Positions 1-8,170 of a stretch of 64,000 bases of DNA are shown here, piece by piece. Source of the DNA: Methanosaeta sp. PtaU1.Bin060. GTDB lineage: Archaea; Halobacteriota; Methanosarcinia; Methanotrichales; Methanotrichaceae. The position numbers were made by a program, and so were the translations under genes. The notes beneath the pieces were generated by a model. The model was not told the DNA's origin, did not search any database, and saw nothing but the letters and a program-made list of their open reading frames with translations. The stretch is from NCBI GenBank assembly GCA_002067365.1, contig MVRK01000135.1, positions 1 to 64,000 of the forward strand, written 5' to 3'. How positions within the stretch are numbered: the stretch's first letter is position 1; each line of letters begins with the position of its first letter.

Positions 1-354
1 CAAAAGTCGATTACATCCTTTCCTCCCTCCTACGTCCCAGGCTTTTGCCTACCTCCTTTTACCCCTATTTTCTTTATAGAGCTTCGCGGCTCTTTGCCTC
101 CCGCTCTTCTCTGCCGTTGTAAATGCAGACTGCCAGGAGAGCGAGGCACGATCTCGGATGGAATAGATGGCTGCGCGAGTCTCAGAAATGAGGGCGCAGA
201 AAAGCGACCTTGGCCGGGTTCGCCGCGATGGATGGAGATGGGCGAAATATCTTTTATGGGTTGTTATACCCTTCGCTTTGGCTTTCAGGCTCGAATTATT
301 ATATCTGTAATAAAAACATTCTGCCAGATGCACTCACTTTAAAGGGTCGATGTT

Positions 355-480
355 ATGGTTATTTTGACCACCATATATAGATCAGGATCAATCAGATGGA
401 TCAATACTGTGGTATTATCTTTGTTAGCAATATTACTACTAGGACTATCTTCCGCCTATAATGTATCGCTCACCATCTAA
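355..480 (+). CDS. possible 41-aa secreted or membrane peptide
   Basis: A 41-codon frame begins ATG and ends TAA. It encodes a basic N-terminal stretch (IYRSGSIRW) followed by a strongly hydrophobic run (VVLSLLAILLLGLSSA) that looks like a signal peptide or single membrane helix, with only a few residues after it. It could be a tiny membrane protein, a leader, or the surviving N-terminus of a broken secreted protein. No clear Shine-Dalgarno precedes it, and no family is recognised. Positions 1-354 hold nothing else I can support; the overlapping frames there lack protein-like composition. Confidence 0.3.
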   Translation: MVILTTIYRSGSIRWINTVVLSLLAILLLGLSSAYNVSLTI

Positions 481-658
481 TTAAATTTAAATATTCAAAA
501 AACATTTTGAATTACAAGGAGCCTGAGATAGTCTGTCCCTTTATCCCTCAAAGGCTCCTGATCCCTTCTATGGCCTTCATGGGCTGCTGCGATGCATAGA
601 TTTTTTTAGTTTGCTTTCCTTCTGCAGGAGTACTTTACAGTCAAAATTGGGTGATGAG

Positions 659-958
659 ATGCAAATAAATGTAGCAGGTGCTGTTCTCATTACAGCCGTG
701 TTGCTGGGATCTATGATTGGAATGAGCCCGTGCTTGGCCAAAATGCCGACCAACGCCTCGACCAATCCAGATGTACTGAAGATTGAGCTGAATCAATCGG
801 GCATTTTGAGCCTTCTTATGGTCTACCACGACGTGAAGGCTGGATACTGGGACATCTCTTTTACTGGGGTGCAGCGCGTCTGGAACGGCGGTGGAGAGAA
901 ATTTCAGGGAAATATCTCCTTCCCAGATGACGAGGTTAACCGGTTCGAGGTGCCCTAA
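659..958 (+). CDS. small secreted protein, unknown function (99 aa)
   Basis: The chosen ATG is preceded by GGTGAT at close spacing and is followed at once by a signal-peptide-like segment (VAGAVLITAVLLGSMIG, then SPCLA-K). An earlier in-frame ATG at 611 would place 16 polar residues before the signal, so the later start is preferred. The mature part is about 75 residues, without cysteines or a known domain. It includes a short hydrophobic region near GILSLLMVY, followed by an aromatic segment around AGYWDISFTG. The function is unknown and it stands alone. A poly-A/poly-T tract at 1024-1040 between its end and the convergent neighbour could terminate both genes. Confidence 0.6.
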   Translation: MQINVAGAVLITAVLLGSMIGMSPCLAKMPTNASTNPDVLKIELNQSGILSLLMVYHDVKAGYWDISFTGVQRVWNGGGEKFQGNISFPDDEVNRFEVP

Positions 959-1075
959 GGCCCTGGCATCTCACTTTTTTGTTCCAGACGCGCGTCGGCG
1001 ACGGACAGGCGATCTCTGAGCGAAAAAAAAAATTTTTAATAAAATATTGTGCACGAGCCGAAGAACCCGTCCGGG

Positions 1076-2584
1076 CTATCGGGCATAACCCGTGTTCACA
1101 TCCAGGGGCTTTGAATCGGCCCACTTCGGCGGAGAGCTGGGCTTCCTGTAGGAGATCGTGACTGTGCCTTCCTCCATCCGGAGCACAGGGATCTCATAAT
1201 CGGCTGGCCCGAACTTAGCGTACTCATTCACTGCTTCCCTGATCGCAGACTCATCCAGGCTGGCGTTGCTGTACTGTCTCGTCAGGGGACAGTAGTCGAA
1301 GGACTCTGAATCCTGCCCGGCGATGGCATACGACTGGTCCCCGATGCCGTCGCCATTCGCATCTTTGCCCTCGTAATCGCTGTAGCAGTTCCCAATCGTG
1401 GTGTTCCAGATATTGAGGCTGTCATTTTCATAGGCGTTGATCTGGTTATTCAGGAAGTTATTTCCGAAGATGACATTGTTCCTGTTCTCATTCAGCCTGA
1501 TCCCATGGCTGTTGTCTGTGACGTCGTTATCGTAGACTGCGTTGAACTTGCAGCCCTTCGAGATCTCCAGGCCGTTGAAGTTCCCCTTGGCGGTGTTCCC
1601 TATGACGAGGTTGTGGCTGCTGTTCTCCTGCAGGCTGATCCCCTCGCCAAAGCCCTTCACGAACTCATTGCGGGTATTGTCCACTGCCACGTTCTCGGCG
1701 ATGGTGTTGTTGTTGGAGCCATCTGTCACCAGGATCCCGTAGTAGTTGTGGTCAACCTGGTTTTCCCTCACCTGGTTGAGGGATGAATTCCAGAGGGCCA
1801 GGCCAAATGTGTTTCCTGATAGGACATTCCCTGTTATGCTGCACCCTTCAGCGTGCTTGAGCAGGAGGCCTGTGCTGCCCGTGCCGATGACCCTGCTCTT
1901 CTGTACAACAAGATCGCGCACCTCCTCCAGGTTCAGGCCGGACTTCTTGCAGTTGGTGACGGCACACGCCTCGACCCTCAAGCCCTGGCAGTGCGCAATT
2001 GATGCGCCCTGATCGCAGCTGTCCAGAGTGAGATTCTTCAGGACCAGGTCATCGGCATTCTCAGCCCAGATTCCCACCTGGGCTCCGAAGATTGTGCAGT
2101 TCTGGAGGGCGATGCTATTGCCGCTGATGATGACTGCGGCGTTTGGCTGGTCCAGGCGCTGTCCGGCTGCCGCAGCCGGGTTCTCCATATAGTAATTGAA
2201 CTTGGCCCCAGTGTCCTTCGCCACGCCGTCGATCTTAAGTCCGGATACTCTGACGCCATCGCAGGATATCTTCATGCCCGGCCTCTGAATGGCGGCTTTG
2301 ATGATGGGCTGTCCCTGGCCCTGGATCATCAGGAGCTTGTTCACCTCGAAGGAGCTGTGCTCTCCTGGTCCTACGACGACAGTGTCCCCCGGCATCGCTG
2401 CGTTGATTGCAGCCTGGACATCGTACCCAGACTGCACAGTGCCTGCGAGGGCTGGGGAGACGAGGATGATGGCGACGGCTGAGATAAGTGCGAGAATTGC
2501 TGGTATCGCCGGGATCAGAGCCCGTCGAATCTCAGTGCCTGAAGTGGCGCATCCCCGTGAATACCATAGCCATGCCGTGCTCAT
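1076..2584 (-). CDS. NosD-like secreted right-handed beta-helix protein
   Basis: This is a protein of about 500 aa with an N-terminal signal/anchor (residues ~25-47, ALIPAIPAILALISAVAIIL then SPALAG). A long series of Asn-rich beta-helix rungs of the NosD/CASH type follows (N-x-x-x-x-N-x-x patterns such as GNTFGLAL, DNSHGIRLNENRNN). The repeats end with the hallmark NosD capping motif (CYSDYEGKDANGDGIGDQSY ... YCPL). Such proteins are exported pectin-lyase-fold adhesins, carbohydrate binders or surface proteins. The start is uncertain because the first codons overlap the end of the upstream purH-like gene by about 50 bases; the only ATGs lie inside that overlap. Transcription is probably coupled to purH. 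The exact substrate is unknown. Confidence 0.8.
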   Translation of the reverse strand: MSTAWLWYSRGCATSGTEIRRALIPAIPAILALISAVAIILVSPALAGTVQSGYDVQAAINAAMPGDTVVVGPGEHSSFEVNKLLMIQGQGQPIIKAAIQRPGMKISCDGVRVSGLKIDGVAKDTGAKFNYYMENPAAAAGQRLDQPNAAVIISGNSIALQNCTIFGAQVGIWAENADDLVLKNLTLDSCDQGASIAHCQGLRVEACAVTNCKKSGLNLEEVRDLVVQKSRVIGTGSTGLLLKHAEGCSITGNVLSGNTFGLALWNSSLNQVRENQVDHNYYGILVTDGSNNNTIAENVAVDNTRNEFVKGFGEGISLQENSSHNLVIGNTAKGNFNGLEISKGCKFNAVYDNDVTDNSHGIRLNENRNNVIFGNNFLNNQINAYENDSLNIWNTTIGNCYSDYEGKDANGDGIGDQSYAIAGQDSESFDYCPLTRQYSNASLDESAIREAVNEYAKFGPADYEIPVLRMEEGTVTISYRKPSSPPKWADSKPLDVNTGYAR

Positions 2585-3875
2585 TCGCAGCATCTATCAC
2601 CTCTGCATCCCGGATAGAACCCCCAGGATGAATCACCGCCGTGGCTCCGGCCTTGAATGTCTCGTCCAGACCATCGCGGAATGGGAAGAATGAATCAGTA
2701 GCAGCAACTGTGCCCTTTGTGGACAGGCTGTGCTCCACAGCCTTCTCCGCTCCGAAGCGGGCCGAGTCCACGCGGCTCACCTGGCCTGACCCAATGCCTA
2801 TCGTCTGGTTCTCTGTTGCGTAGACCAGGGCGTTGGATTTCACATATTTTGCCACCTTCCAGGCAAAGCGAAGGGCGCGCGTCTCCGAATCTGTGGGCTC
2901 TCTCTCTGTCACTACGCGCCACTCCTTCAGGTCGCAGGTGTCGTACTCCTGAAGCATAATGCCCCCGAAGGTGTTCTTCAGGTAGCAGTTGCTGTAAAGC
3001 TCGTCTGACCTCTCCAGGATGTTCCCTATGTCCAGGACCCTGCGGTTCGGCTTCTTCTCAGTCAGAAGCCTCAGGGCCTCCGGGTCATATCCCGGGGCCA
3101 GAAGCACCTCCACGAAGCTGTCTCCGATGGCGCGGGCTGTCTCGACGTCCACAGGTCGCTCGAATCCTATGACGCCTCCGAAGGCCGACTTGGGATCCGT
3201 CGCAAAGGATAGGCGATAGGCCTCCGCCTGGGTGTCTGCGTAGGCCACTCCGCAGGGGTTGGCATGCTTCACAATGACCGAGAGGGGCCGCTTTACCTTC
3301 TCTCCATCATACCTGGATAGGTCGATGAGCATCTCCAGAACCGCCTCGGCATCCACGATGTTGTTGTAGGACATCTCCTTGCCGTTGAGCTTCCTGGCGG
3401 CGTGAAGCCCGAGGCTGCTGCTTCTGCGATATAGCGCAGCCTTCTGGTGCCAGTTCTCGCCATAGCGCAGGTCCTGCACCTTCTCGAAGGCCTTAACATG
3501 ATAGCGGGGCAGGCCGTCCGAAGGGCTCTGCAGGGATTCGAGCATCCTGGCATCGCTCTCGATGCATCTGAAGAGCGCCTGAATGGCTAGCTCCCTTCTC
3601 GTCTCCTCTGATAGCCCTCCTGTCTCCCTGATCTCCTCCAGCACAGCTGTTCTCTTGGGGTCGAGGAGCACCGGACATCCGCGCTCGATGGCCTGGTGCA
3701 GAAGGGCGCGGCCCGCGGGCGTAGCCTCGAAGCCTGGATCGCAGACCATGAGACTCTCTGACCCGTCAGCAGAAAAACGATCGCAAATCTGCAGGCCAAG
3801 CTGCACCAAGCCGGGAAGAATCGAACCTGCCAAAGGCGAGCGATCCGCCAGGAAGATGATCTGCCTGATCTTCAT
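2532..3875 (-). CDS. purH: AICAR transformylase (PurH-type) with reduced N-terminal domain
   Basis: The protein catalyses the formylation of AICAR late in purine biosynthesis. The AICAR transformylase part is well preserved: LRYGENWHQKAALY, GKEMSYNNIVDAEA, the catalytic Lys-His in VKHANPCGVAYADTQ, DPKSAFGGVIGF, and a complete C-terminus (GSIRDAEVIDAANEHGMAMV, then a final GMRHFRH). Bacterial PurH is about 520-530 aa, whereas this is 447 aa. The shortfall lies in the N-terminal MGS-like IMP cyclohydrolase domain, where the usual STGGT phosphate-binding motif is not seen. The linker before the transformylase (GGLSEETRRELA) is recognisable. I infer that IMP cyclisation is done by another enzyme, such as archaeal PurO. 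The start ATG follows GGAG at moderate spacing. Confidence 0.85.
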   Translation of the reverse strand: MKIRQIIFLADRSPLAGSILPGLVQLGLQICDRFSADGSESLMVCDPGFEATPAGRALLHQAIERGCPVLLDPKRTAVLEEIRETGGLSEETRRELAIQALFRCIESDARMLESLQSPSDGLPRYHVKAFEKVQDLRYGENWHQKAALYRRSSSLGLHAARKLNGKEMSYNNIVDAEAVLEMLIDLSRYDGEKVKRPLSVIVKHANPCGVAYADTQAEAYRLSFATDPKSAFGGVIGFERPVDVETARAIGDSFVEVLLAPGYDPEALRLLTEKKPNRRVLDIGNILERSDELYSNCYLKNTFGGIMLQEYDTCDLKEWRVVTEREPTDSETRALRFAWKVAKYVKSNALVYATENQTIGIGSGQVSRVDSARFGAEKAVEHSLSTKGTVAATDSFFPFRDGLDETFKAGATAVIHPGGSIRDAEVIDAANEHGMAMVFTGMRHFRH

Positions 3876-3966
3876 CGAACCTCGCTCCTTTCATCGCTGA
3901 CGCTATTTCAACCTTTTGCAGCAGGCCTGGCGGGAATGTTCCCTCAGGAAAATGAATAATAGCAGA

Positions 3967-5784
3967 TTATCTTCCCCAGAAAGCATCCTTCTTGCGCTTG
4001 ATATCGAGGAAATTCTCCAGGGTCTCGCGCTCGTCCTCGGAGAGCTTGGGCTTCAGCTCCTGCTCGACGATGCGCGCATGCTTCTCGGGGATGTTTACGT
4101 ACAGGATATCGCCCTCGTGGATCTGGCGTCCGACAGTCGGCCCGTCGATGGAGATCGCGACCTCCTGGCCGACGGTCGCGGAGCCGACGTTCTCATTGTG
4201 AGTCTGGATACCCTTCACGACTCCGACTGAGGCCCCGTCCTCCCTCATGAGGTTCACCTGCGTCCGCACAACGCCCCCTATGACCTGCACACCCACGATG
4301 GCAGGCTTCGACTGGCGGAAGACGCAGTCTGGCAGAAGCCTGACGGCACCCGGCCTGATGACCGCCTCCAGGCGCTCCTGCTCCATCTTCATCTTCTGCC
4401 CTTCCACCCACTGCTCGTAGTTCTCGATGATCGAGTAGATGATGTCGCTCGAAAAGACAGGCACCTCTGTCTTCTGGATCTCGCTGATGGCATCAGGCAA
4501 AAGCTCAACATTGAAGCCGAGGACGGCCGAGAGCAGCGGGTCCTTGATGGCGCTGGCGCGGATCACGTCCCTTCTAGATACCGGCCCCACATCCGCGTAG
4601 TGTATGGGGATGTTCTTGGCCTTGAGTTCGCCCACCATCGCCTCCAGAGAGCCGATGGTATCCGCCTTGATGACCACCCCCTCGTTCTCTGTGTCGATCC
4701 TGACAGCCTCGAGCTCCGACTTCAGCTCCTCTGAGATCGCCTCGATCTCCTCGCCCGAAGAGATCACCCTGATAGTCGAGCCCGCCAGGGCGTTCTCAAG
4801 CCGCGGGGCAGCCACCTTGATTCCGCTTGCCGCCACCACATGCTTCACTGGCAGAAACCTCTCCTCGCTCCTTATCTCCGCCAGAGGCTTCGGCTTCAGA
4901 AGGGCCCTGATCTTCGTGACCACCGGCTCGCGGGCGGTTCCCACGATCACAGAGTCGCCCGAGCGAATCTCTCCGTTGTATAAGATGACGTCCAGAGTGG
5001 TGCCGAGGCCTCGCTCCTCCTTCACCTCGAGGATGGTGCCGACGCCCGGCCCCGACGCCGTGAACTTCAGGTTCTCCTTCAGGAACCTCTGGGCGAGCCC
5101 GACAAGTATCAGGAGAAGATCGGGCACCCCCTCGCCCGTGACAGCGCTGATTGGCACTATCCCTATGGTTCTCGTGAAGTCTGAGATCCTGTCATACCTG
5201 TTCGCGTCGAAGCCGTACTTGTAGAGCTCGCCGACCAGCTCATAGATCCTCGTGTCAAGCACCTCTGCGACCCTGCTGCTCTGCGCCTTCAGGGTCTTGG
5301 CGAAGGGCGCATTCTTGATCGGCAGCCAGCCGCCGATGCGATCGATCTTGTTGGCTGCGATCACGAAGGGGGTCTTGAAGCGCTTGAGGATGCTGAGCGA
5401 CTCGATGGTCTGGGGCTGGAAGCCCTCGTTCGCGTCCACTATGAGCACAGCCAGGTCGGCAAGAGAGCCTCCGCGGCTGCGCAGAGATGTGAAAGCGTGA
5501 TGCCCGGGCGTATCTATGAAGAGCAACCCCGGAACCTGAAACTCGGCCCCGAATTGCGACCCGCAGAACTCCTGAACCACGCCGAGGGGAACCTCAGTCG
5601 CTCCGATGTGCTGGGTGATCAGGCCGGCCTCGCCCTTGGCGACAGCAGTCCCTCGGATCTTGTCGAGAAGGGTGGTCTTGCCGTGATCCACGTGCCCCAT
5701 GACTACTACTATCGGTGTCCTGAGATGGGACTGGGGCTCGCTGCTCTTCTTTGCTTTGCTGGCTTTTTTGGATTTCTGCTGCAT
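3967..5784 (-). CDS. infB: translation initiation factor aIF5B (archaeal IF-2)
   Basis: This 605-aa GTPase is the archaeal/eukaryotic IF2-eIF5B type, which joins ribosomal subunits and positions initiator tRNA. The G1 motif is VVVMGHVDHGKTTLLDKIRG, followed by switch II DTPGHHAFTSLR and the G4 motif NKIDRIGG. Domain II begins near GTILEVKEERGLGTTLDVIL. The C-terminal IF-2C domain includes RPGAVRLLPDCVFRQSKPAI and ends with the acidic/basic tail LDIKRKKDAFWGR. The N-terminus is short and Lys-rich, as usual for archaea. It lies downstream of ndk on the same strand after a 147-base gap that contains its own AT-rich promoter-like sequence. Confidence 0.97.
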   Translation of the reverse strand: MQQKSKKASKAKKSSEPQSHLRTPIVVVMGHVDHGKTTLLDKIRGTAVAKGEAGLITQHIGATEVPLGVVQEFCGSQFGAEFQVPGLLFIDTPGHHAFTSLRSRGGSLADLAVLIVDANEGFQPQTIESLSILKRFKTPFVIAANKIDRIGGWLPIKNAPFAKTLKAQSSRVAEVLDTRIYELVGELYKYGFDANRYDRISDFTRTIGIVPISAVTGEGVPDLLLILVGLAQRFLKENLKFTASGPGVGTILEVKEERGLGTTLDVILYNGEIRSGDSVIVGTAREPVVTKIRALLKPKPLAEIRSEERFLPVKHVVAASGIKVAAPRLENALAGSTIRVISSGEEIEAISEELKSELEAVRIDTENEGVVIKADTIGSLEAMVGELKAKNIPIHYADVGPVSRRDVIRASAIKDPLLSAVLGFNVELLPDAISEIQKTEVPVFSSDIIYSIIENYEQWVEGQKMKMEQERLEAVIRPGAVRLLPDCVFRQSKPAIVGVQVIGGVVRTQVNLMREDGASVGVVKGIQTHNENVGSATVGQEVAISIDGPTVGRQIHEGDILYVNIPEKHARIVEQELKPKLSEDERETLENFLDIKRKKDAFWGR

Positions 5785-5825
5785 GCCGATCGCTCAGGTA
5801 TCTGTTTCTCGAAAAAATATGTTTG

Positions 5826-5845
5826 ATTTTTAAAGAATTTAAAGT
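5826..5845 (-). promoter_or_regulatory. candidate TATA box upstream of infB
   Basis: On the minus strand the 147-base ndk-infB gap contains two TTTAAA-like blocks (TTTAAATTC and TTTAAAAATC) about 45-60 bases before the infB ATG. This is consistent with an archaeal TATA element giving infB its own transcription start. No other support is visible. Confidence 0.3.
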
Positions 5846-5931
5846 CTCCCATGCGTTGAGAAAAGATCCGCCTGAGACCCTCGCTTCCTGCACCAGAGAC
5901 CTTTTGCCTTTTCTCTCTTGGACTCGCCCTA

Positions 5932-6381
5932 TCACTCGTAGAGCCATGCCTCGTCTATGCGCTTATAGCTCGCGATCTCGGCATCGCTGAAGTGCAGAGC
6001 GATCTCGCGAGCGGCAGAGGCAGCGGAATCAGAGCCGTGAACGACGTTTCTCCCTGTCTCGATGCCGAAGTCGCCCCTGAGCGTTCCAGGAGCCGCATCA
6101 GCTGGGTTTGTGGCTCCGTTGAGCTTCCTCATCGCAGATATGGCCCCGCGCCCCTCCACCACCAGGGAGACAGACGGCCCGGAGGTGATGAAGTCCACCA
6201 GATCCTGGTAGAACTTCTTGCCCACGTGCTCGGCATAATGCTCTTTTGCCTTCTCGACGGGCATCAGCGTCATCTTCATGGCCGCGATCTTGAAGCCCTT
6301 CTCCTCGATGCGCTGAAGGATCTTGCCTATCAGGCCGCGCTGGACTCCATCAGGCTTGACCATGACGAAGGTTCTCTCCAT
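5932..6381 (-). CDS. ndk: nucleoside diphosphate kinase
   Basis: This 149-aa protein transfers the gamma phosphate from ATP to NDPs. It starts with the typical RTFVMVKPDGVQRGLIG. The active-site phosphohistidine is His115 in RNVVHGSDS, and the conserved Arg/Asn nucleotide contacts are present (TLRGDFG). It ends at the usual family length. It is the last member of a tight cluster running rpl7ae-rps28e-rpl24e-ndk, with 12 bases between it and rpl24e. This is a common archaeal arrangement. Confidence 0.97.
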   Translation of the reverse strand: MERTFVMVKPDGVQRGLIGKILQRIEEKGFKIAAMKMTLMPVEKAKEHYAEHVGKKFYQDLVDFITSGPSVSLVVEGRGAISAMRKLNGATNPADAAPGTLRGDFGIETGRNVVHGSDSAASAAREIALHFSDAEIASYKRIDEAWLYE

Positions 6382-6393
6382 ATCCGCCAGGGT

Positions 6394-6564
6394 TCAAGCC
6401 CCCTTCCTCGCCCACTTGATCCTTCTCGTCACGCGCCCGAGAGCTACATTGTTCTCGCACTTGGCCGAGCAGAAATAAAAGATTGTGCCATCCTTTTTGG
6501 CATATAGCTTGCCTGTTCCAGGCTCAATGACCCTGTTGCAGAAGGTGCACCTTCTCTCTTCCAT
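6394..6564 (-). CDS. rpl24e: 50S ribosomal protein L24e
   Basis: This short frame of 56 aa encodes MEERRCTFCNRVIEPGTGK at its N-terminus and a second cysteine pair in YFCSAKCENN, forming the C-x2-C ... C-x3-C zinc ribbon of archaeal L24e. It ends with the basic VTRRIKWARKGA. Length and motif match the family. It sits 6 bases after rps28e and 12 bases before ndk, in the standard archaeal ribosomal cluster. Confidence 0.95.
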   Translation of the reverse strand: MEERRCTFCNRVIEPGTGKLYAKKDGTIFYFCSAKCENNVALGRVTRRIKWARKGA

Positions 6565-6570
6565 TCTTCA

Positions 6571-6783
6571 TCACCTGCTCGTGAGTTTCTTGGCCTCTCT
6601 GGCGGTCTCAAGCAGCATCAGGACATCTCCCATCCTGATGGGACCCATGCAGTTCCTTGTGATGATGCGGCCCTTGTTGCTTCCTTCCAGAATCCGACAC
6701 TTGATCTGCGTCGCCTCACCGTGCATGCCGGTGACGCCTATGACCTCGATGACCTCTGCCGGAATGCCGTTATCGTCCTCCAT
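6571..6783 (-). CDS. rps28e: 30S ribosomal protein S28e
   Basis: This 70-aa protein has the S28e signature: [20 protein letters not shown], then the OB-fold stretch [39 protein letters not shown] and a C-terminal LTSR. It binds the small subunit near the mRNA exit. It lies 10 bases after rpl7ae and 6 before rpl24e, so the three genes are almost certainly co-transcribed. Confidence 0.96.
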   Translation of the reverse strand: MEDDNGIPAEVIEVIGVTGMHGEATQIKCRILEGSNKGRIITRNCMGPIRMGDVLMLLETAREAKKLTSR

Positions 6784-6793
6784 GAGGTATCAC

Positions 6794-7162
6794 CTACTTC
6801 AGGGCCGAGACTTTCTGGATGACATCGTCCAAGAGCTCTTTTCCCTTGCCAGGCTCGACGATGGCTGCGGCAGCGCTCTTGACGCCTAGACCTGCAGCGG
6901 CACCTATCTCGCTCTGCTTTTTGACATAGACGTAGGGCGTCTTCTTCTCCTCGCATAGAGCAGGAATGTGAGCCACTATCTCAGGGGGCTGAACGTCCTC
7001 CCCTACGATCACCAGGCGCGCTACGCCACGCTCGATGGCCTTCGTCGCCTCGTTTGTGCCCTTCTTTATTCTGCCTGTGTCACGAGCCAGCTCGAGGGCC
7101 TCCAGGGATTTCGAGGCCACCTCGGCGGGAACATCAAACCTCACGTATATTGGTCTTGCCAT
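6794..7162 (-). CDS. rpl7ae: 50S ribosomal protein L7Ae (K-turn binding)
   Basis: This 122-aa archaeal L7Ae binds kink-turns in 23S rRNA, box C/D and H/ACA RNAs and RNase P. Visible signatures are [20 protein letters not shown], the RNA-contact loop [20 protein letters not shown], and [15 protein letters not shown]. It is the first gene of the cluster. The roughly 140 bases upstream, between it and the next gene's end at 7301, should hold the promoter. Confidence 0.97.
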   Translation of the reverse strand: MARPIYVRFDVPAEVASKSLEALELARDTGRIKKGTNEATKAIERGVARLVIVGEDVQPPEIVAHIPALCEEKKTPYVYVKKQSEIGAAAGLGVKSAAAAIVEPGKGKELLDDVIQKVSALK

Positions 7163-7273
7163 AACTTGATTCTCCTTCGGGGCAGCGTCTGCCCGTCATC
7201 ATTCATCGCAAAAGCGCTTCAGATTAGATCAGCGAGATGCTACAGATGTAAAAAGGTTGCGCTATGAAGCCAT

Positions 7274-7285
7274 GAAAAAAGAAAA
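7274..7285 (-). terminator. poly-T terminator after the 7301-8146 gene
   Basis: On the minus strand the sequence just past the stop of the upstream secreted protein reads TATTTTCTTTTTTCATG. An oligo-T tract at this position is the usual archaeal termination signal. Confidence 0.35.
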
Positions 7286-7300
7286 TAGAGAACCCCTGGC

Positions 7301-8146
7301 CTATGGGCCGAGGATCGCCGTCAGCGCTCTCTGGAGGTCGCCAGCCGCGACTGAACCTGAGACCTCTGCCACAGAGCCATCAGTGGAATATGCGAGGCCG
7401 TACTTTCCAGCAACCTCTTTGGCTTTCTGCTCTGTGCTGCTCCCTGCCAGGAGGTATTTGGCTGTGATGTTGAAGCTGTCTTGCGCCTTGGCCTTTGATT
7501 TGCTCACGCCCAGGTAAAACTCCTTGTAATCGGCCGAGCCGTCAGCGCCTAGAGCAGCCAGCTGTAGGTCAGCCTCCTCTCCGATCGGAAGGCTGAACTT
7601 GTCTGTGGACATTGCGCCCACGATGACATCCAGAACGCTCTCCACTGAATCCTGCGGGCCGAAGAGCGTCGGAGTTCCCATAACGCTTGCATATCCACTG
7701 CTGCTGGGGATCATCATGAAATTCTCGTAAGGCAGCACTAGGCCGCTGTAGCCCACGCGAAACGGCTTGATCCAGTGAAACTCAGTCCAGGTGTTGTTGA
7801 AATAGACAGCCGCAGCCCTCTCTATCTCTACGGGGTAGATCTGGCTCCCGTAGTCCAGGGCGAAGGACTGGGGAAGAACTGCGCTAGCCGTATCCGTCAG
7901 GTTCGGGGAGACGCTCAGGTTAACCCAGTAGGCCATGACGGTGCTGTTCGGGGCCATCTCCAGCACATCGCTGAGGCTATCGAAGCTCCAGTCCACTAGG
8001 CGGCCCTGCACCCCAAAGGTCTGCAGGGGATCTGTGGTCGCCACCACAGGCACATTGTTGCTCTGGCCGCCGATAAGAACATAGCCTGCGAACATGGAGA
8101 GCGTCATGACAACGCCCACGAATATGGAGAAAGCCTTCTTGTTCAT
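7301..8146 (-). CDS. membrane-anchored secreted protein, unknown function (281 aa)
   Basis: An uncleaved signal anchor (residues ~5-27, FSIFVGVVMTLSMFAGYVLI) is followed by an extracytoplasmic domain of about 250 aa with no cysteines and no enzyme motif. The C-terminus has a low-complexity Ala/Gly/Ser region and ends DLQRALTAILGP. The start is supported by a good GAGGAGC Shine-Dalgarno. The general look (an N-terminal helix with an aromatic, Asn/Thr-rich beta domain) fits cell-surface or envelope-associated proteins of methanogens. I recognise no functional family. It is a single gene on the same strand as the downstream ribosomal cluster, separated from it by a poly-T tract. Confidence 0.75.
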   Translation of the reverse strand: MNKKAFSIFVGVVMTLSMFAGYVLIGGQSNNVPVVATTDPLQTFGVQGRLVDWSFDSLSDVLEMAPNSTVMAYWVNLSVSPNLTDTASAVLPQSFALDYGSQIYPVEIERAAAVYFNNTWTEFHWIKPFRVGYSGLVLPYENFMMIPSSSGYASVMGTPTLFGPQDSVESVLDVIVGAMSTDKFSLPIGEEADLQLAALGADGSADYKEFYLGVSKSKAKAQDSFNITAKYLLAGSSTEQKAKEVAGKYGLAYSTDGSVAEVSGSVAAGDLQRALTAILGP

Positions 8147-8170
8147 CTGCTCCTCTGAGGAGCCTATTCG

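Noticed and set aside
49-333. 94-aa minus and 82-aa plus frames at the left end
   Set aside because: Composition and lack of start signals suggest chance frames. No motif is seen.
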